From: Eimeria necatrix
Lineage: Eukaryota; Apicomplexa; Conoidasida; Eucoccidiorida; Eimeriidae
Direction: 5' to 3'
Assembly (NCBI RefSeq): GCF_000499385.1
Contig: NW_013652785.1
Coordinates: forward strand, 1 to 50,678
Length of the DNA stretch: 50,678 nucleotides
The notes under the pieces are model-generated. The model saw nothing but the letters and a program-made list of their open reading frames with translations, ran no database searches and was not told the DNA's origin. Within the stretch, counting starts at the first letter, position 1; each line of letters starts with the position of its first letter. The translations under genes were made by a program, and so were the position numbers. Shown in pieces: positions 1-9,700 of the stretch.

Positions 1-105
1 GTGGAAGCCTCACGAGCACAAGCCTCTCGCGTGACCGACAAAATGGCGGTCCGAGTAAGCAGTTCCACAATTGCCGAACTAAAAATGCAGGTTTTAGCGG
101 AGTGA
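1..105 (+). CDS. 3' end of a gene truncated by the window edge
   Basis: Frame 1 is open from the first base to a TGA at 103-105 and gives 34 residues, ending in KMQVLAE. The composition (Ser, Ala, Arg, Glu, with an amphipathic stretch TIAELKMQVLAE) looks like protein rather than random sequence. A possible splice donor (CAG/GTTTTAG) sits at about 90 and could end an exon instead of the stop. No family is recognised. The frame is short, so this could be chance. Confidence 0.35.
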   Translation: MEASRAQASRVTDKMAVRVSSSTIAELKMQVLAE

Positions 106-1673
106 GCAAGGCCAGGAGCCAAGATAAGTTATACATAGACAAGAAGTATCGCTCGATATATTGGTGTTTTCACGCAAATTCATATCAAACCCCGGACTCC
201 AAAAGGTGCGCGTGGGGAGATTTTCTAACTTCAAATTTACATTTTTTCGTATTCCTGTATATATCTACTTCGTCAACACATGAGTCACTGTATGCACTCG
301 GGAGCACATATACATTCAACTGAATATTAGTCTTCACAGAGAAGGACGCAGGCGGGTAGCTAAGTTCTGGGGACAAACGACCAGATATCACATGTTCCTC
401 AGTAAAGGAGTAAAAACACTCATCTCTATGAAGATAAAGTACATATTCTGTGAGATGTGCTGACGTATATGCTTATATATGCATAGGCGTGTGGATGCAC
501 CGAAGCGTGCAACCATATGAATTGAGACGTAGCTACCCAAATGGAAGTAAAATTGTCGTTAGAGAAGATGTGGAGTTGTCAGGATGCACGAGCACATTAA
601 AAACTAGAAAGAAGTCTGAAGTAAACGTGGACACGATTTTTCATACACGTGTAAACGTTTTCGCACATGAGAAATGCTGCTGCTTAGCGCACAATGAGCT
701 ACACGCACCTGAATCTCTTTTTGATACACAGAGAAAGCCAGGGGCTGCTGCTTGCATCCGGGGACGAGCACACTGTTAGACATGTAATGAGGCTTGTATT
801 TATGCACCTGGGCACAAGTAATTAGCCATAGCAAGTGGCAGCCTGGCTCGTCATGCATGCACACTGGCACAACTATATTGTGGCAAGAAAGGACAGAACA
901 CAGTGAAAAGTAGGAGTGAGCCTTAAGACGAAGTGTGAAATAACAACGCGTCGAGTGCGCAGGCTTGGCGGTTTAGGCACTGAGGCTCTGGCGTCTCAAG
1001 TTCCTAATTCGTGCCCTTTCCAGCGTCCGACGAAATTGCCTCCTAATCCTGAGACTTTCACACACTGCTTGCCTATTAAGTTGCCTTCATCACAGGGTAT
1101 CACGTTGCCAGCACCACTTCGTTCCCAGCCATGCGCCGCTATGCCATGAAATACTGTACAGGCGTGCATGCGCAAGTCTGCTAGCTGCGCGAAATAGACT
1201 ATGCACATATGGGCAATGACGTGCAAGCGTAAAGCTACGTGGGTAAAAGGAGAACGAGAGAGAGCCTGACAAGAGCGCAAGAGCACTGCGCTGGCTCGAG
1301 ACAGCACGGGATGCCTGCTAATGCAGCTGCTGCAAGTACTGCAGTTGCTGCCCCTAGTGCAGACGCCGGAGTTGGCGCAGGTGTTGGGAGTTCTGACTTA
1401 AACTTCGCATGCGCAGCATCGGCCAACAGGGCTCAACACTGAGGGTAACAACTACTTCAGTTGGGGCAGCAGCATGAGCGTATAGGTGGGTATATACTCA
1501 AAGATGTACGAGAGAAATGGGGAGATGGACTGATAGAGAGGAACACACAAACCGAAGAGATGGCAGTGCAACTGACTGGAAAAATACAGGCTGCTGTTTC
1601 TCCTGTGTTCATTCGGTTCCTTTAATACGTCTCACTGGTTTTGCTCACTGCGTTACAGCCTCATTGCTGGTGC
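106..1673. other. Intergenic region, no supported gene
   Basis: Only short frames without domain-like composition are found here. The stretch 440-900 alternates purines and pyrimidines and contains the palindrome TGCATGCA at 854-861. A few short CTG/GCA triplet runs occur at 1320-1370. It lies 3' of the minus-strand gene that ends at 1674, so part may be its 3' untranslated region. Confidence 0.5.
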
Positions 1674-3728
1674 TCATTGCTGCTGCTGCTGCTGTTGCTC
1701 TGCCTCCGGGGTCTCGTCCTCGCTGCTGTTTTGACTCGGCAGCACGTCAGGTGAAAGCCCGCTCTCTACTTCAGCTTCTTCTTGCAGCATCTTTTGGTCT
1801 TGCCCCAACAGTTGCTGTCTTGTTTTTTCCTGCTGCTGTTGCACTAGCTGCTGCTTCTCCAGCTGCTGCTTTTCCTGTTGCCGCTGCTCCTGTTGCTGCT
1901 TGTCCTGCTGCTGCTGTTGCCGTCGTGCGTTTGCCAGCGTCTGAAACGCATAGTTAAATGCAGCTTGCTTGAGGGGGGTACAGGCCAAGAGACAAGCATC
2001 AACGAATCGCCAGAACTCAGGAAAGGTGATATTGTTGCTGTCAGCCACCTCTAGAGGCACTCCAATGCATGCTCCTACAATCCCATTGCTGCTAGTGCTG
2101 TTACTGTTGTTAGCGCTGGTGGTGTGGGAAGGATTGTGTAGCGGCAGCAGTAACAGCCGGCTTGAGTGGCTGCTGCCCCTGGAGCTGCTGGGAAGGCTCC
2201 ATGGGTCCGTTTCAGTCTCATCGTCTGCTCCAGCAACAGCAGCAAACAATCCTTGCTGCTCATCCAGACCCCAAAGAGCGTCTAAGGCTTGCAACGCGAA
2301 GTGTAGATCTTCCACTGTTAGCGGACATTGCTGCTGCTGCTGCTGCTCTGGATGCTGCTGTTGTTGCTGCTGCTCTTGCTGCCGCTGCAGGTCTTTGAGT
2401 TGCTGTCGCTGGGAATACTCGCCTTCACCCTCGTGCCCGCTCTGCTGCAGGCCTTGTGGGTTGTGCTGCTGCTGCTCCTGCTGCTGCTGTTGCTGCAGGT
2501 AGTTTTGAATGTAGATTTGCATTTGAGGCTTGACGGCCTCCAGCGCCCTCCAGCTTCTCTCTTCTCTCACCTGCCGCGCCACGGCAGCAAGTAGAGGCAA
2601 CTCAGAGTGACACAGGTGCTCACCCCGAACAACGCGCGCTGCTGCTTCTGGTGCAGCCGCTTTTGCATTTGTTAGTGTATCCTTTCGTACTGCTATCGTT
2701 GCTGTTGCTGTTGCAGCTGTGCTGCTGCTGGTGCTGCTGTTGCTGGTGGCAGCTTCATATTTGTCTGCTGCTTTTGAGTGTCGCAGCAAATACTGGGCGA
2801 GCCAAACAAGAGGGTCGAATCGCGCCTTGAGCCCCTTACCTAAGAGTAGCCGGGGATTGGGGACCCTTTCTTCTACGGAATTTGTGTCTGGATGCTGCGG
2901 CTGCTCATCGCGGTCGTACTGCGCCTGATGCTGCTGCCGCTCCCCTATCCTTTCATCCTCCTCTTGCTGAATATCTAGCTCCGTCCCGACCTGCGGCTGC
3001 TGTTCCTCGCCTTCGTCGTCTTGCTGCTGTTCATGGAGAAGCCGCCGTCGCTGCTGTTGCAGCAGCTGCTGTTGCAGATGCTGCTGTTGTTGTTCATACT
3101 GGTTTGTGTCTGCCTGTAGTTTCTCCACGAAGTTGCAAAGAGCAGCCAAGGCGCTATCTAGCAGGGGCAAAAGGCGCTCACAAAGATACAACTCAAGGGC
3201 TTCGTAGCCCTCGCGGCTTGCAGAAGCGGTCGTTGCAGCAGCTAGCGAGCCCCATGATGGCCAGCTTGTTGCTGCTGCTGCTGCTGCGGGCCCTCGCAGT
3301 GGAGAGGTTCGTGCTGCTGGTGGACAATCAGAAGCAGCAATGTTGGGCGGGAGTTTGGGAACAGCCACAGATTGCAGCAAGACCGATACGGGCACTGAGG
3401 GATCAAGAGCGTCCGCGAGACCCGCAGCCCCAGCAGCTGCAATATCAGCAGCGCTGTCTCCAGCAGCTTTCTCTGAAGCCCCCCAGATGTGCCCGAAGGC
3501 TGACCCACTTGTAGGGGCCCCTCCAACGCTGCTACTCTCCGGGTAGTACGCACTCCTGCTAGTCCTGACTTGGTAGAGCAAATACCGCACAAGGGCCAGC
3601 CGACTGCTCAACTGTGACGAGGGTCCCCCAGGAAGACCCTCAGATAATCCTGCAGCGGATCCGTCACTATTGCCCCCTAGGTGGCCCCTTGAAAGGCTTC
3701 CTGGGGTGGGGGGTCCTTTACGTGCCAT
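1674..3728 (-). CDS. Q-rich protein with split Dpy-30-like domain and EF-hand-like segment
   Basis: Single uninterrupted frame of 684 residues, ATG at 3728 and TGA at 1674. Residues 175-205 (YEALELYLCERLLPLL and following) look like the first helix of a Dpy-30/RIIa docking domain, and residues 305-318 (DPLVWLAQYLLRHS) like its second helix. In the family these are separated by about ten residues; here about 100 residues of Gln/Glu-rich sequence intervene. Near the C terminus, LTVEDLHFALQALDAL (around 480) followed by DSNNITFPEFWRFVDACLL (around 563-581) resembles an EF-hand helix and a degenerate loop, again separated by a low-complexity insert. At least five polyQ blocks occur, the last just before the stop. 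Dpy-30 domains occur in axonemal and chromatin-methyltransferase proteins; with an EF-hand, a flagellar role in microgametes is the inference. Family assignment is by motif only. No intron is needed. Confidence 0.75.
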   Translation of the reverse strand: MARKGPPTPGSLSRGHLGGNSDGSAAGLSEGLPGGPSSQLSSRLALVRYLLYQVRTSRSAYYPESSSVGGAPTSGSAFGHIWGASEKAAGDSAADIAAAGAAGLADALDPSVPVSVLLQSVAVPKLPPNIAASDCPPAARTSPLRGPAAAAAATSWPSWGSLAAATTASASREGYEALELYLCERLLPLLDSALAALCNFVEKLQADTNQYEQQQQHLQQQLLQQQRRRLLHEQQQDDEGEEQQPQVGTELDIQQEEDERIGERQQHQAQYDRDEQPQHPDTNSVEERVPNPRLLLGKGLKARFDPLVWLAQYLLRHSKAADKYEAATSNSSTSSSTAATATATIAVRKDTLTNAKAAAPEAAARVVRGEHLCHSELPLLAAVARQVREERSWRALEAVKPQMQIYIQNYLQQQQQQEQQQHNPQGLQQSGHEGEGEYSQRQQLKDLQRQQEQQQQQQHPEQQQQQQCPLTVEDLHFALQALDALWGLDEQQGLFAAVAGADDETETDPWSLPSSSRGSSHSSRLLLLPLHNPSHTTSANNSNSTSSNGIVGACIGVPLEVADSNNITFPEFWRFVDACLLACTPLKQAAFNYAFQTLANARRQQQQQDKQQQEQRQQEKQQLEKQQLVQQQQEKTRQQLLGQDQKMLQEEAEVESGLSPDVLPSQNSSEDETPEAEQQQQQQQ

Positions 3729-4240
3729 CTATTAATCTACAAGCAAAGTTTTTGGAGGAAGTAAATGCTCTGAGTGCCAACGAACCCTGAAGGCCAATGC
3801 AGCGATGACTGGGTGTGGGCGGCACACACGGCCATTTAGTTTGAAGCAAGGTATGTCCTAGTAGTGTGCTGCTGATGCGTTAGAAGTCTTCTATTGTGTT
3901 TGGCTTGATGGCGGCTAAGAGCGATCAGTTGGCTCACATGATAGTGTGAGCAGACTGAGACCCCATCGCAAGGCACGCTGAAATGAGGGTAACATCGAAG
4001 TAAAAAGCAAAACAAACTTGAAAGTAGTAGGGGTAGGAGTAGGGGCGCAAATAGCAGGAAAAGGCAACGCAGGAGGGATGACCAAGCCAGCTATTACACC
4101 GGAGGGCACCTTGGCTTGGTGAGTGTCTACTAAACTCATATGCAAGAACATGACGCCTCTATCTTTGTTTGTAGGATTACTAATATCTATTTTATTATCA
4201 GTTCAACAAATTTTCTATTGCGCGGAGAGTGAAAAGACCA
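3729..4240. other. Intergenic region between two minus-strand genes
   Basis: No coding frame with protein-like composition. It should contain the promoter and 5' untranslated region of the gene starting at 3728 and the 3' end of the gene terminating at 4241. No repeat or recognisable regulatory motif stands out. Confidence 0.4.
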
Positions 4241-6154
4241 CTAAACCCAAGACTTAAGACACTGGGGCTGCTGCTGCCGATGCTCACGCACCGATCCCTG
4301 CCTGTTGCTGTTGCTATGGCTTCCTGATGCAGCTGCTGCGGGGAAGTCCAAGTTGATCGTTGAACTAGGCAGTAATGTATTTTGTTTTAAAGATTTCAGC
4401 AGAGCAAATCGTTTGAAGGGACGTGTAAGGGGCGCATAGACACAAAACACACACCCGCTAGACCCGAGCACGTTGGTCGCGGAAGCCATCAAGGTCACCT
4501 CCGGTACTGGAGCAGAAGCAACGTCGAAACCAGGAGTAAAAGCAGGAGAAGTAGCAAAGCACCTTGTAGGAACTCTTCGAGTTTGGATCGTGCACTTTAT
4601 CCATTGGGATGCGCAGCCACAGGCGCTTCAGAAATGCTCTAGGCCCCAAACCGCAGATTCTAAAGAGCAAGCTCTGATCCGTGAGCTATAAATCCTGAAT
4701 TTTTGTGGGATGAATTTGTATCATGCCCACTCTACAGGTGGAATTGTCTTCATGACGGATGCCAGGCCCGTAGACGGAACGATCGGGCTACAGCAGCGGC
4801 AGCAAGCACTGCAGCATCTGCAGCAGCAGCGAACACCTCCTCAGCAGCAGTAGAAGCAGCACAGGCGCCAGCAGCATCGGTAACAGAGTAACTTAAAATC
4901 CCCGCTGCAGATCACTCCTCTTTCAGCAGTAACAGCGACGAACTTTGCATTTGCTGCGGCAGCGTTGCTGCTGCAACGTTGCTGCGTAGCCGAAGCAGGA
5001 GCAACAGCAGCAAACAAAATGCACTTTGGTGTGGGCGGCGATGATACACTTTTGGAGGCCTCATGGAAAATCCAAGCAGGTCCTCTCAAACCCCAAGCAC
5101 TAAATTCTAGATCGCACTTCCTAAGCATTTAACCCTAAGCCCTATATCCACCTGAGCGCCAAACTCCAGCTCACACTGAACCAGAGGAAGCCCTTTTGGT
5201 GTATTAATTTGTAAGTATATAAAGTGGTCGCTCAAGCACGGCAACAAGGTGGGAAATGCAACAACAGTACCAGCAAGAGCAATAAAAGCAGGAGGGACGG
5301 AAGCAGCAGCAGCAGCAACAGCAGCAGGAACGGCAATACCAGAATCAAAAACAGAAACAATACGCAATCTGAGTTGCCACTGCAAGCGTTGCTTACGCTG
5401 CTGCTGGTGCTGGTGCGATTGGCAACACCAGGAGCTGCAGTACCAGCAGCATCAGGGCTTCAGCAAAGAACCGCAGAACCCACTGAGCCTCTAGCTAGCA
5501 GTAGCAACTTACAAAACAGGACTACAACTAAGATGACCAAAAGCCTCGTTTGCACCTCGCGTCTCCAGATCATTATCATCAGCAGCAGCCGCAGCAGCCT
5601 CAGCAGCAGCGGCTTCAGCAGCCCCATCTAAGGCAGCAGCAGTAGTATCAGCTCCTGCAGCCTCAGAAGCAGGGGCCGTGTTGTACACGTGTGACTGCAT
5701 CCTATTGGAACATTCTTAACCGCTATTGCAACCATTAGCAGCAGAAGTAGCAGCATAACCAATTCTCTTTTTTTTGAATCTGTGCTTATCTGCGTGGCTG
5801 ACAGGGGCAATCCGCCAGCTTGAGCGGGTCTCCGGTGCAGCGAGCCGCCGCAACTTGATGCAGTTTTCCTGAGCCGCAGCAGCAGCAGCAGCAGCAACGG
5901 AAGCATCGGCAAACAAGTCCACTTGCAGCAGCAACACACTGCTGCTACAATCTCACAGAGAGGGGGCAACTCACATGCTTACATGTATGCGCAGTCTGCT
6001 CGAAGTAAACTGAAGCAATTCGTCCTAGCTTTGTACTGCTCACCTTTTTGCACTGAAAAGCGGTTATAGCGGCAGCAGCACTACCAAAAGAAAGCAGTCT
6101 CAGCAAACAAACACAACAGAATGAAAAGGAAGAAATTGCAAAAAAAGTAAACAC
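4241..6154 (-). CDS. Probable intron-rich gene for a secreted or membrane protein
   Basis: Exon 1 (6154-6044) begins MFTFFAISSFSFCCVCLLRL, a typical signal peptide, and ends in phase 0 at a strong donor (AAAAAG/GTGAGC). Further exon-like segments on the same strand are an Ala-rich stretch at about 5937-5716, 5700-5513 (starts MQSHVYNTAPASEAA, donor GTAAGT), about 5368-5170 (includes INTPKGLPLVQCELEFGA), about 5117-4893 (KCDLEFSAWGLRGPAWIF), 4659-4563 (RAFLKRLWLRIPMDKVHD) and 4498-4241 (terminal, stop at 4241). The 4893 to 4659 and 4563 to 4498 joins keep phase; the exon 2 borders and the short intron near 5150 are not resolved. No family is recognised. The model is inferred from splice sites and composition, and two adjacent genes are also possible. 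Confidence 0.42.
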
Positions 6155-6188
6155 AGAAATATGCAGGAAAAAACCGGCGAAAAAACTA

Positions 6189-6548
6189 ATGAGTACGTGG
6201 AGACATGAGCGCTGCTGCTCTGCTTTGCGCTCCAGGATACCTTCAAGGCGCAGTCAGAGCCTAACATGGAGTGAGACAAACACAGTTGCTGCCAAGGTTG
6301 TTGCTCCTACTGCTGCTACTGCTGCTGTTCCTGGAACTATTTATTTTGTTGCTATTGCTGCTGCTGCTGATGCTGCCGCGGCCAGTAGTCGTGCTGTTGT
6401 TGCAATGCCACTGTCTCCTCAGGTGCTGCTGCGATATTGCAGCTGCATAGTGCTTCTGTTGCTGCTGGTTCATTTGCAGGTGGAAGCGTTGGCACCGATG
6501 AACCAACAGTGCTCTCGGCTACGCGCTCCTACGGGTTGGATTACTTAA
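6189..6548 (+). CDS. Candidate small Ala-rich frame, possibly a 5' exon
   Basis: ATG at 6189 opens a 119-codon frame beginning MSTWRHERCCSALRSR, followed by an Ala/Val-rich middle and a hydrophobic Leu run. A possible 57-nt intron lies inside it (CTCAG/GTGCTG to TTTGCAG/GTGGAA). It lies head-to-head with the minus-strand gene starting at 6154 and about 240 bases upstream of the 2983-residue frame. It could be an upstream exon of that gene or a CTG-repeat artefact. No family is recognised. Confidence 0.22.
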   Translation: MSTWRHERCCSALRSRIPSRRSQSLTWSETNTVAAKVVAPTAATAAVPGTIYFVAIAAAADAAAASSRAVVAMPLSPQVLLRYCSCIVLLLLLVHLQVEALAPMNQQCSRLRAPTGWIT

Positions 6549-6790
6549 CTGTCTTTCCTGTCCTTGCCATTGCTTTCCTTTTTGCTTGCTTCTTTGCCAG
6601 CTTGTTTGCTTCTTGTTAGCCTGCTTTGTCGTTTGGCTTGGCTCTGCCTTTCGTGTGACAGCGCACGCCGCCCTGGCAGACGGTGCGAATGCTTTGGCAG
6701 TAGTTGTGGTGGTGCTGTTTTTTTCACTGAGATGGCTTTCGAAGCAACACAAGAGGAAAGTGCAGTAGCAGCAGCAGGTGCAGCAATAGC

Positions 6791-9700
6791 ATGCAGCAAG
6801 CAGTTCCACTGCTCTATATGCGCTTCAGGCGTAGGGTTGGCTCTCAGCCTGGCTTGCCCTCTTTTCCTTTGGGCCTCCCTAATAGGGGGGCCCTAAGTGA
6901 GGACAGGGGCTTCCCTGCTGAAGCTAGGGCACCCCTAAGCTCAACTACAGTAGGAGCCACAAGTGAATCCTCGACTTTTTCTGAGACAGTGCAGAGGCTG
7001 CTGGGCAATCTGCAGAGCCTCACTGAGCCTCTCACTCTGCAGCAGCAACAACAGCGGCAAAGGCAAGGGCTAGGGGCAGCAACTGTGGGGCACCCAGAGA
7101 ACAGTCGGTACACTTTATCAGCTGACAGCAGCAGAAGCCGAGTGAAGAGCAGACATGCAACGCATGCAAGCAGCAGCAACAGATATCCAGGTGCAGCAGA
7201 AGTTAATAATGCACAGGAGCAGCAGCTGCAGCTGCTGCTTCAGCTGCTGCCATCCGAGGAGCAACAGCTGCTGCATGATGTAATGTCAGCAGGGCAGCAA
7301 CAGCAAGACTACTTACTGATGCTGCTGCGACAGGCCATGGAAACTGAGCGGCGGACAGCGGCAGGAGCAGCAGCCCGGAAGGAATTTGCTGTCGCCGCTG
7401 CTGCAGTTGATCAGCTGCTGCAGACGGGGCAAGCCCCCCCTCCTCCAGCAGCAGGAGAAGCAGCAGCAGCGGATGTGGCGAAAGCAAAAGACATGGCTTC
7501 CCTTGAGATGCAGCCACCGGTAGCCGCGGCGACTTTGCCAGCGAAGGAAGCAGCCGCAGGCGGCGCTGCTCCATCTGCTGCTGCTACACCGAGCAAGGAC
7601 GGGCCACAGCTTCTGGTGGGACGCGACCCTTCAGGCGCGCTGGCTGCTCTCGGCAGCAGCCCCACAGGGCAGCAGAACAGCAGCAGCAGCAACGCTAACA
7701 GCCCTAGAGAGAGGAGCTGGAGGACACAACAGCGGGTCGAGCAGCAGCGAGTGCATAAAGCAGCAGACACACTCCGAGCCCAAACGCTTCAGCAGCAGCT
7801 CGTGCTGCAGGAAGAGCTGTTGCTGCGGAAACAACTAGAAACACGGCTGCATGCGCTTCTTGCGCACTTGCCTTCCAACAGCCAGCAGCAGCAGCAGCAA
7901 CTGCAGCAGCAGCAGCACAAGCTGCCGCAGCAGCAGCTGCAGCAGCGGCAGCAGCATCAGCAGCACGACCAGCACCGTCACCAGCTGCAGCAGCAGCAAC
8001 AGTATAGCCAAGAGCAACCCCCCTTGCCACCCCCTTCCGGGGCCCCTCATTTCCCTCGTCTAGCCTCTGCAATCGCTCAACAACGTATGCATATGCCCAG
8101 CAGCAGCAGCAGCCGGTCACCGACAGGGCAGCAGCAGCAACAGGCAGAAGATAGCGTAGTGCTTGAGGCCTTGAGAGAGGCGGAGGAGTTGCTGCTGAGA
8201 GAGAAGCAGCAAACGGCTGCTGTAAGCGAGGCAGTGGCAACCATATACAGTCCAGAGGCAGCAGCAGCAGCAGAAACACAGGTAGTCGGAGCAGAAGCAC
8301 AAGTAGCATCCGCTGGAGCCACTCCTCTTGCTGCAGAGAGCTGTGGCTTGTCCACAGCAACGGAGGGACAAACACTTCTGCTCTTGCCAGCGACAGACAC
8401 GGAAGCAATAGTTGAAGTAGGAAGCAGTAGCGGCCAGATTCAGCAACAGCAGCAGAAACGGCTTTTGCAACCACCACAGCAACAGCAAAAACCTGTAATA
8501 TCATGGCAAGAGCAAGACGTTGATGTGACGCGCCAACAGGAGCCGCTTCTGCAACAGCAGCAGCACATCCAGCAACAGTTAGTAATGCTTCTGCAACAGA
8601 CATTGCAGCAACCGCAGCAGCAGCAGCAGACAGTTGTGGTGCAAAGCAGCGCCCCGCAGCAGCAGCGCCAGCAGCAGCAGCAGCAGCAAGTAGACAAGGA
8701 ACAGCAAACAGATCGACTCGAAGGCCTGTCTCGTTTGCCTTCGCTGCTGGAGCAAAGTAGGGTGCTGCAACAGTTGAAATCTGCTGCTGCTGCTGCTGCA
8801 CCAGGTTTTCCTTTCCAACCAGCCCTAGAACTGCAACAGCAGCAGCAGGTGCAGCATCAACAACAGCAGCAGCACCAGCAACAGCAAGTGCAACAATCTC
8901 AGGGAAGGCGTGAACTGCAACAGCTGCAGCACATGGTAAATCAATCACAGCAGGAACAGGTCCGAAGTTTGGCTACAGCCGCCTTACAGAGCCACAACAA
9001 CATTTTGCAACAGCAGGACGAGCAGCAAGTAACCCAGGAAGCACCCCTGGGAACGCTCCAAGAAAAAGCAGGGCAACAGCAGCAGCCGTCTGATATATTT
9101 CAGCAGCAGGAACAGAAAACGCAGTACATTCAGCAGCAACAGCTGCAGCACAACCAGCAGAATCAGCTGCATCAGCAGCAGCAGCAAAGACAAAGCAACC
9201 AGCAGCAGCTCGTGCAAAAAGAGACAAAGCAGCCATTGCAAAACATTTACGAAGAAAGACAAAACATCTACAAAGAAAGAGTAGAGCAACAGGAGCAGCA
9301 GCTGCTAGAGCAACAGCTGGAGCAGCAGCTTCAGCAGCAGCTGCAGCAACAGCAGCAACAGCTAGGACGGCAGCAGCAGCAGCTTCATCAACAACTGCAG
9401 CAACCGCAAGAGAATTCAGAGAGCGTTGAATGGCTACTACGGGAAGAAATTCAGCAGGGGTCACGAACGGCCAATCAGCAACAGCAGCATCTCCAAGAGC
9501 AGCAGCAGCAACAGGTTCTTTCAACACCGCAGAATCGTCACCACAGCCCCTCAGCACACAGAACAAAACGCATGCGTGTGATTGAGACGCAGCAGCAGCG
9601 GCAGCAACAACAACAGCAACAGCAGGACCCGCAGCAAAGGCGGCAGAAGCGAAGCATGAGCAACAGCAGTAGCAGAGCAGGAAGTACCCGTCTTACCCAG

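Noticed and set aside
2882..3514. 210-codon plus-strand frame opposite the Dpy-30-like gene
   Set aside because: Ala/Leu-rich shadow of a 684-residue frame that has domain-like content on the other strand.
7704..8948. 414-codon minus-strand frame opposite the giant protein
   Set aside because: It is Ala/Val/Leu-rich because it reads the CAG tract antisense (CTG register); its openness follows from repeats without stop codons.
8973..9566. 197-codon minus-strand Ala-rich frame
   Set aside because: Antisense shadow of the polyQ region; no non-repetitive protein-like segment.
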